Shown: one piece after another, positions 1-10,365 of the stretch
Numbering within the stretch: position 1 is the first letter of the stretch
How the letters are laid out: the number at the start of each line of letters is the position of its first letter
NCBI GenBank assembly: GCA_029269125.1
Contig: JARHXX010000026.1
Span: 1-53,567 of the forward strand
Source: Kiritimatiellaeota bacterium B1221
Lineage (GTDB): Bacteria; Verrucomicrobiota; Kiritimatiellia; SS1-B-03-39; UBA6053
DNA length: 53,567 nt
Direction: 5' to 3'
Position numbers and translations under genes: made by a program
The notes under the pieces: model-generated
Told to the model about the DNA's origin: nothing
The model's input: only the letters and a program-made list of their open reading frames with translations
The model's database searches: none

Positions 1-19
1 CCGCGCTCCGCTCCAAGTT

Positions 20-1489
20 TTACCTAAATGCCACTTCGTTCCACCGCAGTTCCTGTTTAAACTGACGTAATCTGGTATCCGAATCGATCACCACCAACTC
101 CACGTCCGCCATTTCGGCAAACATTTCGATGTGTTCGGTTTTCAGTTGTTGACTGTAAACCGTGTGATGGGCACCCCCGGCCAAAATCCAGGCGGATGCG
201 CCTACTTTCAAATTGGGTTTGGGTACCCACAGCACCCGGGCCACAGGTAAGTTGGGCAAGTCGGCATCCGGAACAACTGCGTCGACTTCATTCACCAAAA
301 TACGGAAGCGGTTGCCCATATCGACGGGGGAAACGTTAATCGCAGCCCCGGCAGGTGCATTGAAAACCAGACGCGCCGGATCGGATTTTCCGCCAATCCC
401 CAGGGGATGAACTTCAAGCCCGATACGCCCCTCTGCAATCGACGGACAAATCTCGAGCATATGCGAACCTAAAACTTTATCACCCGACGCATCAAAGTGG
501 TAAGTGTAGTCTTCCATGAAGGAAGTGCCGCCCTCCAGCCCTTCGCCCATCACCTTCATAATCCGCAGCATCGCCGCGGTCTTCCAATCACCTTCCGCGC
601 CAAAGCCGTAGCCTTCCGCCATCAGGCGCTGCACCGCCAGTCCGGGCAACTGATTAAAACCATGCAAATTTTCAAAGGTCGTCGTAAACGCGCCAAAGCC
701 GCCCTCCACCAAAAAGGCCCGCATGCCGATTTCGATGCGCGCCTGTTCTTTGATCGCATCTTGTGATGCGGACGGAGCAATCTGATACAACTTCTGATAT
801 TCCGCCATCAGTTCAGCCATTTGTGCATCTGTCACTTTTTCGACGTAAGCTTTTAAATCGCCCATACCAAATCCGTTAACCGCGTAACCAAATCGGATCT
901 GTGCTTCGACCTTGTCTCCTTCGGTCACCGCAACTTCACGCATATTGTCACCGAAACGGGCCACCTTCAATGTCTGCGAACACTGCCAGGCCTTCGCCAC
1001 CCGCGCCCAATCTCCCAACTCCTGTCGGATCTCAGGATCCTGCCAATGACCCACCAACACCGTCCGGTTCTTGCGCAAGCGCGAACACATAAAACCAAAC
1101 TCACGTCCCCCATGGGCGGACTGGTGAAGGTTCATAAAATCCATGTCGATTTCCGACCAGGGAATCTGCGCACCAAACTGGGTATGCAAATGCACGAACG
1201 GTTTCTTTAAGGCGGTCAATCCGGCGATCCACATTTTGGCGGGGGAAAAAGTATGCATCCAAGTCACCAAACCAATGCAAGTATCATCCGCATTTGCATC
1301 ACGACAAAGGGCATAAACTTCATCCGGCGTTTTCACCGTGGGCTTCCAAATCACATCCACCGGAATCACCGAATCGGTATTGAAGGCATCGGCAATCTGT
1401 TTGGCGTCGGCGGCCACCTGTTCTAAAGTTTCAGGACCGTAAAGATGTTGGCTGCCAGTGACAAACCAGAGTTGTTGAATGGAGGACAT
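20..1489 (-). CDS. araA: L-arabinose isomerase
   Basis: Interconverts L-arabinose and L-ribulose in the cytoplasm, the first step of arabinose catabolism. The 489-residue product has the usual family length (about 500). It opens with [12 protein letters not shown], typical of AraA, and carries FMEDYTYHF around residue 330, which in this family holds the metal-binding glutamate region, and [10 protein letters not shown] near residue 440, which holds a C-terminal metal-binding histidine. The ATG at 1489 is preceded by AAGGAA at a 6-base spacing. It is the last gene of araB-araD-araA, 10 bases after araD. The start and both family signatures are seen; the role follows from the family. The window begins 19 bases past its stop codon, so any terminator lies outside. 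Confidence 0.97.
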   Translation of the reverse strand: MSSIQQLWFVTGSQHLYGPETLEQVAADAKQIADAFNTDSVIPVDVIWKPTVKTPDEVYALCRDANADDTCIGLVTWMHTFSPAKMWIAGLTALKKPFVHLHTQFGAQIPWSEIDMDFMNLHQSAHGGREFGFMCSRLRKNRTVLVGHWQDPEIRQELGDWARVAKAWQCSQTLKVARFGDNMREVAVTEGDKVEAQIRFGYAVNGFGMGDLKAYVEKVTDAQMAELMAEYQKLYQIAPSASQDAIKEQARIEIGMRAFLVEGGFGAFTTTFENLHGFNQLPGLAVQRLMAEGYGFGAEGDWKTAAMLRIMKVMGEGLEGGTSFMEDYTYHFDASGDKVLGSHMLEICPSIAEGRIGLEVHPLGIGGKSDPARLVFNAPAGAAINVSPVDMGNRFRILVNEVDAVVPDADLPNLPVARVLWVPKPNLKVGASAWILAGGAHHTVYSQQLKTEHIEMFAEMADVELVVIDSDTRLRQFKQELRWNEVAFR

Positions 1490-1499
1490 GGGTTTTTCC

Positions 1500-2201
1500 T
1501 TAATTTTGACCGTAAGTAGCTTTGGGTCCGTGTTTTCGTAAATAGTGTTTGTCTAAAAGGTAAGATTCAACCGGGCCCACGGCCGGATTGAGTGCCCATG
1601 CGCTCAAGGCCATTTTGGCAACTTCTTCTAAAACCTGGGCGGTGATCACCGCTTTCATGGCAGATGTCCCCCAGGTAAAAGGGGCATGCGCGGAAACCAA
1701 TACCCCCGGCACTTCCAAGGGATTCAAGGAGGTCTTTTTAAAATGCTCCACAATCACTTTGCCGGTGTTTAGTTCATAGGCGGATTCGATTTCATCTTGA
1801 GTTAGCGGGCGCGTACAGGGAATCTCCCCGTAAAAAGTATCCGCATGCGTCGTGCCCAGACATGGAATGGCTTTGCGCGCCTGTGCCCATGCGGTTCCGT
1901 TAGGAGAATGGGTATGCACCACGCCGCTGATTTCAGGAAAGGCATTGTAAAGATGCCAATGGGTTGCGGTATCCGAAGAAGGATTCAGGTCCCCTTCTAT
2001 TTTTTCACCGCTGGCCAAATCAATCAATGGCACCATTTCCGGAGTCAGCACTTCATAATCCACCCCGCTGGGTTTAATGGCAAACACCCCGGCGTCCCGA
2101 TCCACTTCACTGGCATTTCCCCAATTCAGAATCGCCAGCCTGCTCCGGTAAATTTCCAAATTTGCCGCCACCACTTTTTCTCTTAAGCCCTGATGATTCA
2201 T
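1500..2201 (-). CDS. araD: L-ribulose-5-phosphate 4-epimerase
   Basis: Converts L-ribulose 5-phosphate to D-xylulose 5-phosphate, feeding arabinose carbon into the pentose phosphate pathway. The 233-residue product matches the class II aldolase/epimerase family in length. It shows [11 protein letters not shown] near residue 27, the phosphate-binding loop region, [14 protein letters not shown] near residue 94 with the zinc-binding His-x-His, and [16 protein letters not shown] near residue 117. The start codon overlaps the araB stop codon as ATGA, so the two are translationally coupled, and araA follows after 10 bases. An UlaF/SgbE-type epimerase would look similar, but the neighbours settle it as AraD. 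Confidence 0.95.
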   Translation of the reverse strand: MNHQGLREKVVAANLEIYRSRLAILNWGNASEVDRDAGVFAIKPSGVDYEVLTPEMVPLIDLASGEKIEGDLNPSSDTATHWHLYNAFPEISGVVHTHSPNGTAWAQARKAIPCLGTTHADTFYGEIPCTRPLTQDEIESAYELNTGKVIVEHFKKTSLNPLEVPGVLVSAHAPFTWGTSAMKAVITAQVLEEVAKMALSAWALNPAVGPVESYLLDKHYLRKHGPKATYGQN

Positions 2202-3862
2202 GCCTGCGCCCTCTGGGCTTTGCGGAGTTGAATCAAATCCTTCATGAGCTCAAAATAGTTGCGTTGCCCCTCGCGAAGTCCAAAGCCGTCATGCAGTTGC
2301 TGATAGATCCCGAACAGCGTTTCATACACCGCCACGTTTTCAGGAATCGGCATATACACTTCGTCACGGATCCGGGTCATCGACGCCACTGCGGTATCAA
2401 AATTTTCCTGGGCGCCACCCACTACCGCCGCCGCCATCGCCGATCCCAACGCACAAGTTTGCTCGCTGGCGGACACCTTCATGGGACAGTTAAACACATC
2501 CGCATAGATCTGCATCAGCAGTGGACTTTTCAACGAAATGCCTCCGCAACAAATGACTTCGTCCACCTTTACCCCGCAGGAAACCATCCGGTCACGGATC
2601 ATCCGCGCCCCAAAAGCAGTACTTTCAATCAGGGCCCGGAATATTTCCCCGGGGGAACTGTGCAACGTTAATCCCAGAATTAAACCGGTGAGTTCCTGAT
2701 CCACCAAAACTGTGCGGTTTCCATTCATCCAATCCAGCGCCAGCAAACCGCTTTCGCCCGGTTTTAATGTCGCAGCTGAGACATTTAATTCTGCGTGATT
2801 CAGACCCTCGCCGGGTTGCAATTTGTGGACATACCAATTGAAAATGTCCCCCACCGCGGATTGCCCGGCCTCAATCCCGAAATGCCCCGGCAAAACGGAT
2901 TCGGGCACGACTCCGCAAACCCCCGGAATATCCGTCAATCCACCCGCCAATGGTGTCACCGCCAAGTCACATGTGGATGTGCCGATCACCTTCACCATGG
3001 TCCCGGGTCTGATCCCGCAACCTATCGCACCCAAATGGCAATCAAATGCGCCCGCGGCCACGGGGATGCCTTCTGGTAATCCTAAATATTCTGCCCACCC
3101 TCTACATAAGATTCCCACCGATTGAGATACATTGATAACCGGTTGCGTCATGGAGGCCCGGGCCTGATTCAGAATCCCGTCATCAAATGAAGCGATGAAT
3201 TCCGGGGAGGGAAATCCGCCCCATTCTTCCGAATAAAAACATTTGTGCCCAGCCGCACAAATCCCGCGACTGAGCTTATCCAGCGCCGTGGTATTCGTCA
3301 AAACCGCCGGCACCCAGTCCGCCAACTCCACCCAACTCGCCGCCGCCGCAAATACTTCCGGGTCCGTCCGCGCGCATTTCAAAAGTTTCGCCCAGTACCA
3401 TTCCGCCGAATATACCCCCCCACATTTAGCCAGATATTCCGGATGACTCGCCGCCGCCGCGGCAGTGATTTCAGCCGCTTCACGGGTGGCGGTATGATCC
3501 TTCCACAACCAGGCCATGGCATGAGGATTGTCGACAAACGGGGCCTGCAACCCCAGTGCTTCCCCCTTCGCATCCACAGGAATGGGCGTACTTCCGGTGC
3601 TATCCACCCCGATTCCCACCACGGTAGCCCCACTTTTCGGTCCGGCCTGATCCAATACTCTTTTTACCGTGTGCACAATTCCCTTGATGTAATCCCCCGG
3701 GTGCTGGCGCGCCAAATCCGGGTCATTTGCGTCAATAATCACCCCCATATCTCCATGCGTATAATGAAATACCGAGGTTGCCAACTCCCTGCCATCCGCA
3801 CAATCCACCAATAGCGCGCGTACCGAGTTGGTACCAAAATCAAGACCGATAGATGTTTGCAT
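2198..3862 (-). CDS. araB: L-ribulokinase
   Basis: Phosphorylates L-ribulose to L-ribulose 5-phosphate with ATP; a cytoplasmic FGGY-family sugar kinase. The 554-residue product begins with IGLDFGTNSVRALLVD, the phosphate-1 loop of the actin/hexokinase fold. It has GAFDCHLGAIGCG near residue 270 and the C-terminal ICCGGISLKSPLLMQIYADV stretch, the FGGY signature region. The length agrees with ribulokinase (about 560) and is longer than xylulokinase. The ATG at 3862 has AGGAG at 8 bases. First gene of araBDA; the upstream region holds an AT-rich imperfect dyad at 3917-3937. No AraC- or AraR-type regulator lies in the window. Confidence 0.96.
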   Translation of the reverse strand: MQTSIGLDFGTNSVRALLVDCADGRELATSVFHYTHGDMGVIIDANDPDLARQHPGDYIKGIVHTVKRVLDQAGPKSGATVVGIGVDSTGSTPIPVDAKGEALGLQAPFVDNPHAMAWLWKDHTATREAAEITAAAAASHPEYLAKCGGVYSAEWYWAKLLKCARTDPEVFAAAASWVELADWVPAVLTNTTALDKLSRGICAAGHKCFYSEEWGGFPSPEFIASFDDGILNQARASMTQPVINVSQSVGILCRGWAEYLGLPEGIPVAAGAFDCHLGAIGCGIRPGTMVKVIGTSTCDLAVTPLAGGLTDIPGVCGVVPESVLPGHFGIEAGQSAVGDIFNWYVHKLQPGEGLNHAELNVSAATLKPGESGLLALDWMNGNRTVLVDQELTGLILGLTLHSSPGEIFRALIESTAFGARMIRDRMVSCGVKVDEVICCGGISLKSPLLMQIYADVFNCPMKVSASEQTCALGSAMAAAVVGGAQENFDTAVASMTRIRDEVYMPIPENVAVYETLFGIYQQLHDGFGLREGQRNYFELMKDLIQLRKAQRAQA

Positions 3863-4200
3863 GAAAAAATCTCCTAAAACGTTGTGCTTTCAACCACTAA
3901 TAGGGAGTTTTTATATTTATTCAACATTATTAAATAAGTCTAATTTTGCCCTCCGGGCTCACAGCTCCGCAACCAAAGTAAACAATCAGAATAGTCCTGA
4001 GAAACTTATCCGCTCTCAGAATCAGACTTCCCGCCGGTCCAGAGGTCACCTGCGATTCACCTATTGATCACTTTCCGGGATTTATCGTAAAAAGCTGCGC
4101 ATTTCCTCACACATCAGGTGGATGGCTCAAACCCATGTGTGCAAGAAGAGTTGATCGTTTTCAAAACCAAGTTGTCTTTCTGGATTTACCGGTAATATTC
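3863..4200. other. Intergenic region upstream of araB
   Basis: 338 bases without a convincing gene. The part next to araB is AT-rich and should hold the araBDA promoter, including the dyad at 3917-3937. Near 3996 CTGAGA and CTCTCAG form a weak inverted repeat. The rest, up to the 3' end of the rhodanese gene, shows nothing recognisable; small frames here have no family resemblance or ribosome binding site. Confidence 0.5.
3917..3937. promoter_or_regulatory. Candidate operator dyad upstream of araBDA
   Basis: The arms TTATTCAA and TTAAATAA match at 7 of 8 positions around a 5-base centre (CATTA), 55 bases upstream of the araB start codon. Position and symmetry suit a repressor or activator site for the arabinose operon. 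The sequence is AT-rich, so chance symmetry is possible and the cognate regulator is unknown. Confidence 0.25.
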
Positions 4201-4581
4201 TCATTCGAAAAGTGAGTCTGCCATTTGTTTTGCAGCAGAAAAACTTCCTATATCCTTCACCTGAAATCCAAGTTTTTCAAAACTTGATTGTGCGATACGG
4301 GACCGTCGGCCGGAACGGCAGTACAGGTATAAGGTATCTTCCCTGTTGAGTTCGTCCTTTTGAATCAACACATGATCCGCCTGAATCTCATCATAAGGTA
4401 AATGAATGGCACCGGGAATATGGCCCGCATTAAATTCTGCCAGTGTGCGTACATCCACCCACTGCACCGCCCCCTCCCTCTGAATTGTGTCCGGGGAGTG
4501 TTCACCATCAAAATTTGAAGAGGACGATCCACAGCCGGTCAGCAGACCGGTCAACAACAAGGAAGCAATGAGTCGTTTCAT
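4201..4581 (-). CDS. Rhodanese-like lipoprotein
   Basis: A 126-residue single-domain rhodanese (sulfurtransferase fold) predicted to be lipid-anchored. The ATG at 4581 starts MKRLIASLLLTGLLTGCG, a lipoprotein signal with the lipobox cysteine at residue 17. Codons further upstream (GTG at 4596, ATG at 4593) would only add residues before it. The rhodanese domain covers residues 35-125, with WVDVRTLAEFNAGHIPGAIHLPY and the active-site loop YCRSGRRS, catalytic Cys88. PspE/GlpE-like single-domain rhodaneses transfer sulfur from thiosulfate to cyanide or thiols in vitro; the physiological partner is not shown here. It stands alone, 351 bases from pckG. Confidence 0.85.
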   Translation of the reverse strand: MKRLIASLLLTGLLTGCGSSSSNFDGEHSPDTIQREGAVQWVDVRTLAEFNAGHIPGAIHLPYDEIQADHVLIQKDELNREDTLYLYCRSGRRSRIAQSSFEKLGFQVKDIGSFSAAKQMADSLFE

Positions 4582-4932
4582 CGTATCATGCATCACATTA
4601 TTTTCACCGAGGTCAATACTTCTTTTGCGCGGCAGACAACACGATCCCCTGATCCACCCGGTGCTTCACTTCTCCCCGGGACCCGCATTGCCTATAAAAA
4701 CTGCGCGCCGATCGGAACGGAAGCCTGTAACCGCTCCCATCCCGAGGAAGAACTGCAATGAGTCTTCGTTCCGAAATCCCATAGAAAAACCTCAAATTTG
4801 AAATCAGGCTCCCTATTCCCGACAGGCGATTCCCCCTGCCATAACCTGAAGATCAGTCCCGTCTTCAAATTTTTCAAAAAAAGACCGGGAATTTTCCAGT
4901 TCCCGGTCCTTAGAGTAAAGGAGATCTATCGC
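4582..4932. other. Intergenic region between rhodanese gene and pckG
   Basis: 351 bases. It contains the pckG terminator (4876-4908) and a second, weaker hairpin at 4847-4867 (arms TGAAGA and TCTTCA, 9-base loop). The rest should include the promoter of the rhodanese gene. Minus-strand frames of about 60 codons exist here but have no recognisable product or ribosome binding site. Confidence 0.5.
4876..4908 (-). terminator. Rho-independent terminator of pckG
   Basis: Read on the minus strand, a perfect 9-bp stem (GACCGGGAA with TTCCCGGTC, 8-base loop) is followed directly by seven T residues. It begins 25 bases after the pckG stop codon. This is the clearest terminator in the window together with the one at 28340. 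Confidence 0.9.
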
Positions 4933-6732
4933 TTATGCATCTTTCAGACGTGCTTCAAGGGCATCAGCCTGTTTCAACAATGCTGCGGGTAAACGATCTC
5001 CGAACTTCGCAAGATGTTCGCGAATGGAGGGCATTTCGCTCAACCAAAGGGCCTTGTCCACAGACAGCAACTCTTCAAGATCTTCGGGCAGCATGTCGAG
5101 GTTTTCCACATCCAGGGATCCCGGCGCCGCAGTCAAACCGAGGGCATTCGGTACCGCTTCGGCTGTTCCTTCACAGCGTTCAAAAACCCACTTCAGCACC
5201 CGGGAGTTTTCGCCAAATCCGGGCCAAAGCCAACGGCCGTCATCACTTTTCCGGAACCAGTTCACGTAAAAGATTTTAGGCATTTTATCTCCACCCTTTT
5301 CACCCATCTTGATCCAATGTGCGAAATAATCACCCATGTGGTACCCGCAGAAAGGCAGCATCGCCATCGGATCACGGCGAAGTTCCCCAACCACTCCGGC
5401 CGCCGCCGCGGTTTTCTCGGAAGCCATCATCGCCCCCATGAACGTTCCGTGTTCCCAGTCAAGTGCTTCCGTGATCAGCGGCTGTGCGGATGCCCGGCGT
5501 CCCCCGAAGAGGATGGCGGAGATCGGCACCCCGGCGGGATCCTCCCATTCGTCGGCGATGACCGGACATTGGGAGGCACGGGCGGTGAAACGCGCATTCG
5601 GATGTGCAGCGGTGCGACCACAATCCGGCGTCCAGGGACGGCTTAGCCAATCCGTAAGCTCTTCCGCCTCCACCCCCATGTCTTCCCACCAGATGTCGCC
5701 ATCTTTGGTTAACGCGCAGTTGGTAAAGATCGCATTGGAACTCACACTCTTGAGGGCATTGGGGTTGGATTCCATGCTGGTGCCGGGAGCCACCCCAAAG
5801 AATCCGGCCTCAGGATTGATCGCATACAAACGACCATCCTCGCCAAATTTCATCCAGGCAATATCATCACCAATGGTTTCCACTTTCCAACCGGGAAGCG
5901 TGGGAGTCATCATCGCAAGATTGGTTTTTCCACAGGCACTGGGGAAAGCCGCCGCCACATACTTCACTTCACTTTCAGGAGAAGTCAGCTTCAGGATGAG
6001 CATATGTTCCGCCATCCAACCCTCATCTTTGGCCTGCACTGAGGCAATACGCAATGCGTGACATTTCTTACCCAATAATGCGTTTCCGCCGTAACCGGAT
6101 CCGAAAGACCAGATTTCGCGGGTTTCGGGATAATGGGTAATGTACTTGTTTTCAGCATTGCAGGGCCAGGCCAGATCCGCCTGTTTCGGCTCAGTCAACG
6201 GATGGCCTACGGAGTGGATCCCGCGGACAAAATCATCGCTGTCCCCCAGCACTTCCAATACTTTGGAACCCACGCGGGCCATGATATGCATGTTGCACAC
6301 CACATAGGGACTGTCTGTGATTTCAAAACCGATTTTCGCAATCGGGCTGCCAACAGGCCCCATGGAATACGGAATCACATACAGGGTACGCCCCTGCATG
6401 CACCCCTCATAAAATCCGCGGAGAATTTCTTTCATCTCCTCCGGATCTTTCCAGTGATTGGTCGGGCCGGCATCCGCTTCGTTTTCAGAACAAATAAATG
6501 TACGGTCTTCCACCCGGGCCACATCCGCCGGATCAGAGCGAATATATAATGAGTTGGGACGTTTTTCCGGAGACAGCCACATCGCGGTGCCGCAATCGAC
6601 CATGGTTTGCGCCATGGTTTGAAATTCCGCATCAGAACCGTCACACCAGTATACACTGTCGGGCCGACACATACTTTTCACATCTTCAACCCAGTCCAGC
6701 AACAATTTGTTGGATGTTGGCGCACTTGTCAT
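4933..6732 (-). CDS. pckG: Phosphoenolpyruvate carboxykinase (GTP)
   Basis: Converts oxaloacetate and GTP to phosphoenolpyruvate, GDP and CO2, the committing step of gluconeogenesis; cytoplasmic. The 599-residue length and motifs identify the GTP-dependent class. [13 protein letters not shown] at residues 263-275 contains the P-loop and the reactive Cys267 of this class. [18 protein letters not shown] around residue 215-231 and IFYVNWFRK near 470 are further family blocks. The ATG at 6732 is preceded by GAGGAG. Monocistronic: a terminator follows and the next minus-strand gene is 351 bases away. The ATP-type PckA has a different sequence, so confusion is unlikely. Confidence 0.96.
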   Translation of the reverse strand: MTSAPTSNKLLLDWVEDVKSMCRPDSVYWCDGSDAEFQTMAQTMVDCGTAMWLSPEKRPNSLYIRSDPADVARVEDRTFICSENEADAGPTNHWKDPEEMKEILRGFYEGCMQGRTLYVIPYSMGPVGSPIAKIGFEITDSPYVVCNMHIMARVGSKVLEVLGDSDDFVRGIHSVGHPLTEPKQADLAWPCNAENKYITHYPETREIWSFGSGYGGNALLGKKCHALRIASVQAKDEGWMAEHMLILKLTSPESEVKYVAAAFPSACGKTNLAMMTPTLPGWKVETIGDDIAWMKFGEDGRLYAINPEAGFFGVAPGTSMESNPNALKSVSSNAIFTNCALTKDGDIWWEDMGVEAEELTDWLSRPWTPDCGRTAAHPNARFTARASQCPVIADEWEDPAGVPISAILFGGRRASAQPLITEALDWEHGTFMGAMMASEKTAAAAGVVGELRRDPMAMLPFCGYHMGDYFAHWIKMGEKGGDKMPKIFYVNWFRKSDDGRWLWPGFGENSRVLKWVFERCEGTAEAVPNALGLTAAPGSLDVENLDMLPEDLEELLSVDKALWLSEMPSIREHLAKFGDRLPAALLKQADALEARLKDA

Positions 6733-6943
6733 ATATATTTCTCCTCAGAAGTTAAAAGATCGTTTATGAAACAGCCTTCGGAATCGTCAAATCTTTAACG
6801 GGTAGCTTAATGCAGGGTCAAGCCGAATCACATCACCACACAGAAATAATACAAACATTTCTCTCTTACCCATATTATCCACTGCAGGATGACACACGGA
6901 CTTGTCTACTCGACAAAGCTAACATTCGATTCATAATAACCCA

Positions 6944-7795
6944 ATGAATTCCACAAAAAATATTCTGATCACGGGTACATCTTCAGGTATCGGACTTGCG
7001 ACCGCTCTGGAAATGAAAAACCGGGGATGGCGCGTTTTCGCCTCCGCCCGGAAACCGGAAGACCTCAGCAAACTTCAGGCATTAGGTTTTGAAGTCCTGG
7101 ACATGGATCTTGCAAATCAGGAGTCTGTCATCGCAGGCGCACAAAAGGTGCTGGCCTCCTGCCCCGATGGTCTTCATGGACTGGTGAACAATGCCGGATA
7201 CGGACAACCCGGCGCACTGGAAGATCTGGATGTGGAATCCATGCGCCAACAATTTTCGGTCAACGTGATTGGACTTCAACAACTCACCAATTTGATTTTA
7301 CCGGGAATGATCGAACGAAGATCCGGTCGCATCGTACATGTGTCGAGTGTCGTCGGCCGGGTGGCCCTTCCCTTCATGGGAATTTATTCCGCCAGCAAAT
7401 TTGCAGTAGAAGCACTCGCAGATGCCCAACGGGTGGAACTGAGCGGCACAGGGGTTCAGATTTCCCTGGTCGAACCCGGCCCTGTCACCACTTCTTTCAG
7501 CAAAAATGCGGTTCAAAGTTCAGTGGGATCGCTCCCCAAAGACCAATCCCGGTTTTCCACACTCTATCAAAAAGAATTATCCAAACGGGAAAAAACCCGC
7601 GAATCCAAACCCTTCGCTTTACCCCCGGAAGCCGTCGCTAAAAAAATTGCGCACGCGCTTACCTCCGCACATCCCCGCCGCCGATATAAAGTAACCTTTC
7701 CCGCCTACCTCGGTGCCGTTCTCAGCCGCCTGGCACCCGATGCTCTGATCGATTTCATACTGACAAAAGAACTGAAAAACCGGTTGTCAGATTAA
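6944..7795 (+). CDS. Short-chain dehydrogenase/reductase
   Basis: A classical SDR of 283 residues acting on an unknown substrate, with NAD(P)H bound by a Rossmann fold. The dinucleotide loop is ITGTSSGIG at residues 9-17. LVNNAGYG is the NNAG block near residue 83, and the catalytic pair is YSASK near residue 148 with a serine at VSSVVG near 134. The charged residues after the second strand (ASARKPEDL) suggest NADP preference, as in the 17-beta-hydroxysteroid-dehydrogenase-like SDRs; this is an inference. The C-terminus (residues 230-283) is an extra helical tail found in that subgroup. No strong ribosome binding site precedes the ATG. It is divergent from pckG and convergent with the DedA-fusion gene. 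Confidence 0.85.
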   Translation: MNSTKNILITGTSSGIGLATALEMKNRGWRVFASARKPEDLSKLQALGFEVLDMDLANQESVIAGAQKVLASCPDGLHGLVNNAGYGQPGALEDLDVESMRQQFSVNVIGLQQLTNLILPGMIERRSGRIVHVSSVVGRVALPFMGIYSASKFAVEALADAQRVELSGTGVQISLVEPGPVTTSFSKNAVQSSVGSLPKDQSRFSTLYQKELSKREKTRESKPFALPPEAVAKKIAHALTSAHPRRRYKVTFPAYLGAVLSRLAPDALIDFILTKELKNRLSD

Positions 7796-7837
7796 GCCAC
7801 TAAACACGGGAAACCATCCGCTCCTGCCGGCGAGGCC

Positions 7838-9655
7838 TTACATCGAACGTTTGTCATTCCGTTTCGCCGCCAGATGCCGGCGGGTCTCACGCTGCAGATA
7901 TTGATCGTACTGATGAATCAAGGTTCTTATTTTCATGCGGGGATGCCCTTTCGCCTGTAATGCAGCTCCAATCGCAGAGGCTTCCCGCCATTGCCGCAGC
8001 AGCGTCCCCGCCATGGAGAAGTAGGAATATTTTGGATCATATAAACTGGTGGCTTCACTGGATACGCCATTGAGTTCAATCACCTTTAAGCCCTCCCCCC
8101 GCTGAAAAGATTCCACATCCGCGGCCATCAAATCGTAGCGCCCAAAATAAAAATCAGGAAGACTGCGGCTGATCTCCTCCATTCGCGCAGTCAGTGCCGG
8201 TGTAACTAAATCAATCCCATCCTCAAACAAGGTCCCCCGTGCATGATTGCCCACCTGGGTCAACTGCACCCTCTCTCCTTTCTTTGGAATCTCCAGCAGG
8301 CGTGACCTGAGGTTTTGACAATGCATCTCCGCCTGACACATCGCCCGGGGATGACCGAGAATTAATTCTTCTAAAGAATGTTCGCCATCCCCCGTCAACA
8401 CACAGAATGTTTTGCGGGTGATCGCAAAGATACGTCCGCATTCCTGATCCGGATGGCGGATATAAAAGACCCCGAATTCAATTCCCGGCACAAATGTTTG
8501 AACCAGAAAATCCACTTTGACCTCATGCAGGGTCTCCTTCACCTCCTCCATCGATTTGGCAATCACCACTTGACTTCCCCGCTGCCCCACATCCGGTTTC
8601 AACACCAAAGGAAAGTCCAAGCCTCTTTCCCGCATAAACGAAATCACCCATTCGATTTTTTTCTCCGGCGGTTCCGCTTTTGCAATCAGCACATAATCCG
8701 CCACCGCCTCCCGGTCACCGAAACGGTCCAGAATATCCGACTTGGACTCTTCCACCACCCCGCCCCCGGGAATACAGGGATTACAGGCCGAAAAATCCAT
8801 GGGATGTTTTTCCCGGCGCAACCACCGGCTGCAAAGATAAAGCAGCACCGGAAAATAAAACAGAAAGGCCGGCCAATATTCAGGACGGGTAAAGCGCCGC
8901 CAGCGCGCAAGAAGTTGTCGTCGTCCCCGCCAATTTAACGACGGCACCATCACCTTAAATACCAAAAGGTAAAAAACCACCATCCCCAGAAACACCCAGG
9001 GGGCGGCATGATGATATTCTTCTAATAAACGCAAAGCCTTCCCTGCCAGCTTGTAAGACATAAACACCAAAGCGGGCGTCCACAATAGGGCCGCCACCAC
9101 AAAAAACAGCAAAAACTTGGAGTAAGACATGCCCATCAACCCCGCGGCCACATATGCCGGCAGGCGGGTGCCCGGCATAAACCGGGAAATCAAAATCGTC
9201 ACCCCGCCTCTCCGACGGAACCACTCTTCGGTTTTTAAAAGTTTGAGTGGGTGTATCATCCAACGCAAAGGCGCCCGGCGCAGTGCAGGACGCCCCCATT
9301 TTTTCCCTGCGAGAAATAAAAGAAAATCCCCAAACAGAATCCCCAACAAACAAGCGCCAATCCCTTGGGTCCAGGTTAAAGTGCCATTGGCAATCATGAG
9401 GCCGGTGATCACACAGGTAAGATCCTCCGTAATCAAAGTCGCCAGGGCCACTACCCCCAACATTAAAATGAGCTCTCCCCCCTGCGGCACCCGCGCCGGA
9501 CCATTCAGCAAATCAGCAATCCAGCCCACCTCACTCACGGCATCCGGTAAAGGTGCCGCTGCAAGTGCCGCTTCCCCATAGAGTCCCACCGCAAAGATTC
9601 CCCCCAGCAGAACGAACAGACAGCAAAGAGAAATGCGGGGAATGCGATGGATCAT
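7838..9655 (-). CDS. DedA-family membrane protein fused to an ATP-grasp domain
   Basis: A 605-residue two-part protein. Residues 1-35 form a signal-like hydrophobic segment. Residues about 60-255 are a DedA/VTT (SNARE-associated) domain, with GEDLTCVITG-like sequence, LFLAGKKWGRPAL and the RFMPGTRLPAYVAAGLMGM block typical of DedA. Residues about 285-560 resemble an ATP-grasp ligase: VLKPDVGQRGSQV is the ATP-binding loop and KVIELNGVSSEATSLYD the metal-binding Glu/Asn region. DedA proteins are linked to membrane-lipid translocation; ATP-grasp enzymes make amide or thioester-type bonds. A lipid-carrier or envelope modification role is only inferred. The ATG at 9655 overlaps the NRDE gene stop as ATGA; an upstream TTG at 9673 is the alternative start. 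Confidence 0.8.
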   Translation of the reverse strand: MIHRIPRISLCCLFVLLGGIFAVGLYGEAALAAAPLPDAVSEVGWIADLLNGPARVPQGGELILMLGVVALATLITEDLTCVITGLMIANGTLTWTQGIGACLLGILFGDFLLFLAGKKWGRPALRRAPLRWMIHPLKLLKTEEWFRRRGGVTILISRFMPGTRLPAYVAAGLMGMSYSKFLLFFVVAALLWTPALVFMSYKLAGKALRLLEEYHHAAPWVFLGMVVFYLLVFKVMVPSLNWRGRRQLLARWRRFTRPEYWPAFLFYFPVLLYLCSRWLRREKHPMDFSACNPCIPGGGVVEESKSDILDRFGDREAVADYVLIAKAEPPEKKIEWVISFMRERGLDFPLVLKPDVGQRGSQVVIAKSMEEVKETLHEVKVDFLVQTFVPGIEFGVFYIRHPDQECGRIFAITRKTFCVLTGDGEHSLEELILGHPRAMCQAEMHCQNLRSRLLEIPKKGERVQLTQVGNHARGTLFEDGIDLVTPALTARMEEISRSLPDFYFGRYDLMAADVESFQRGEGLKVIELNGVSSEATSLYDPKYSYFSMAGTLLRQWREASAIGAALQAKGHPRMKIRTLIHQYDQYLQRETRRHLAAKRNDKRSM

Positions 9656-10365
9656 TTTATGAGGGGCTGGCAAATTTTTGTGCGGGAGGCCCGGGTCATC
9701 TGCGCCCCCCTCCCGATCGGAGTATATTCAAAACAGATCTCATCTTTGTTCACCCGGATCTCTGAATAACTCACCGTGCGGGCATCCCCCCGATTCATAC
9801 AGGGCCAACGGCCGGGATTTTCGGTATCAAATGCAAAATGAAACGCAGTCAAGGTCTCCTCCGAAAGCCCGCGCTCCTCGAGCATCTTTTCAAACAACGA
9901 TGCCCGGGCCACAACCACTTCATGGACATTCCACCCCGAAGTGGTCCACAAAGTCAGGTCGGGATGGGACGTTCTGGTCTCCACACACCGCCCATCCCAG
10001 ATCACTTGCGAAAGTTCGCCCTGTAAAGGAATTCGAAACAGATGAAACGGCGGAAACGGTTCAGGACTTAACCAATCGGAAATCGGTACTCCTGCGTGTT
10101 CAGCCGACAACAAAGGCAGTTTACCACGGCTCTGGGGATTCAGGGGTGGCACCGGCATTTCCGCATCGTAATGATTTAAAACACAATGCACGGTTCCCCG
10201 TCGGTCCACGCAGATCCATGTGCCTCCCCCCTGGGGATCCTTGGGCCAAATCAGGTTTCCTTCCCTTAAACCTGGTTGTTCTGCCACAGCTCTTCCCCAC
10301 TGCTCATCCCGATTAAAGCGCAGGCTGAGCTGTCCTGCTCTTCGCCACCAACTTACGGTGCACAT
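9652..10365 (-). CDS. NRDE-family (TANGO2-like) protein
   Basis: A 237-residue protein with the family N-terminus MCTVSWW and the name-giving motif NRDE at residues 18-21 (RFNRDEQWGRA). MCT plus NRDE is the hallmark of the Ntn-hydrolase-like NRDE/TANGO2 family; the Cys at position 2 would become the N-terminal residue after methionine removal. Bacterial members have no assigned reaction; eukaryotic TANGO2 is linked to lipid and heme handling. The gene starts 13 bases inside the end of the DinB-like gene and its stop overlaps the DedA-fusion start, so the three are probably one translationally coupled unit. Confidence 0.85.
   Translation of the reverse strand: MCTVSWWRRAGQLSLRFNRDEQWGRAVAEQPGLREGNLIWPKDPQGGGTWICVDRRGTVHCVLNHYDAEMPVPPLNPQSRGKLPLLSAEHAGVPISDWLSPEPFPPFHLFRIPLQGELSQVIWDGRCVETRTSHPDLTLWTTSGWNVHEVVVARASLFEKMLEERGLSEETLTAFHFAFDTENPGRWPCMNRGDARTVSYSEIRVNKDEICFEYTPIGRGAQMTRASRTKICQPLIK

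Noticed and set aside
4613..4795. 60-codon minus-strand frame between rhodanese gene and pckG
   Set aside because: Arg/Gly-rich without a family, no ribosome binding site, lies in a region with terminator structures.
5336..6061. 241-codon frame antisense to pckG
   Set aside because: Shadow of the pckG coding frame; the pckG product is unambiguous.
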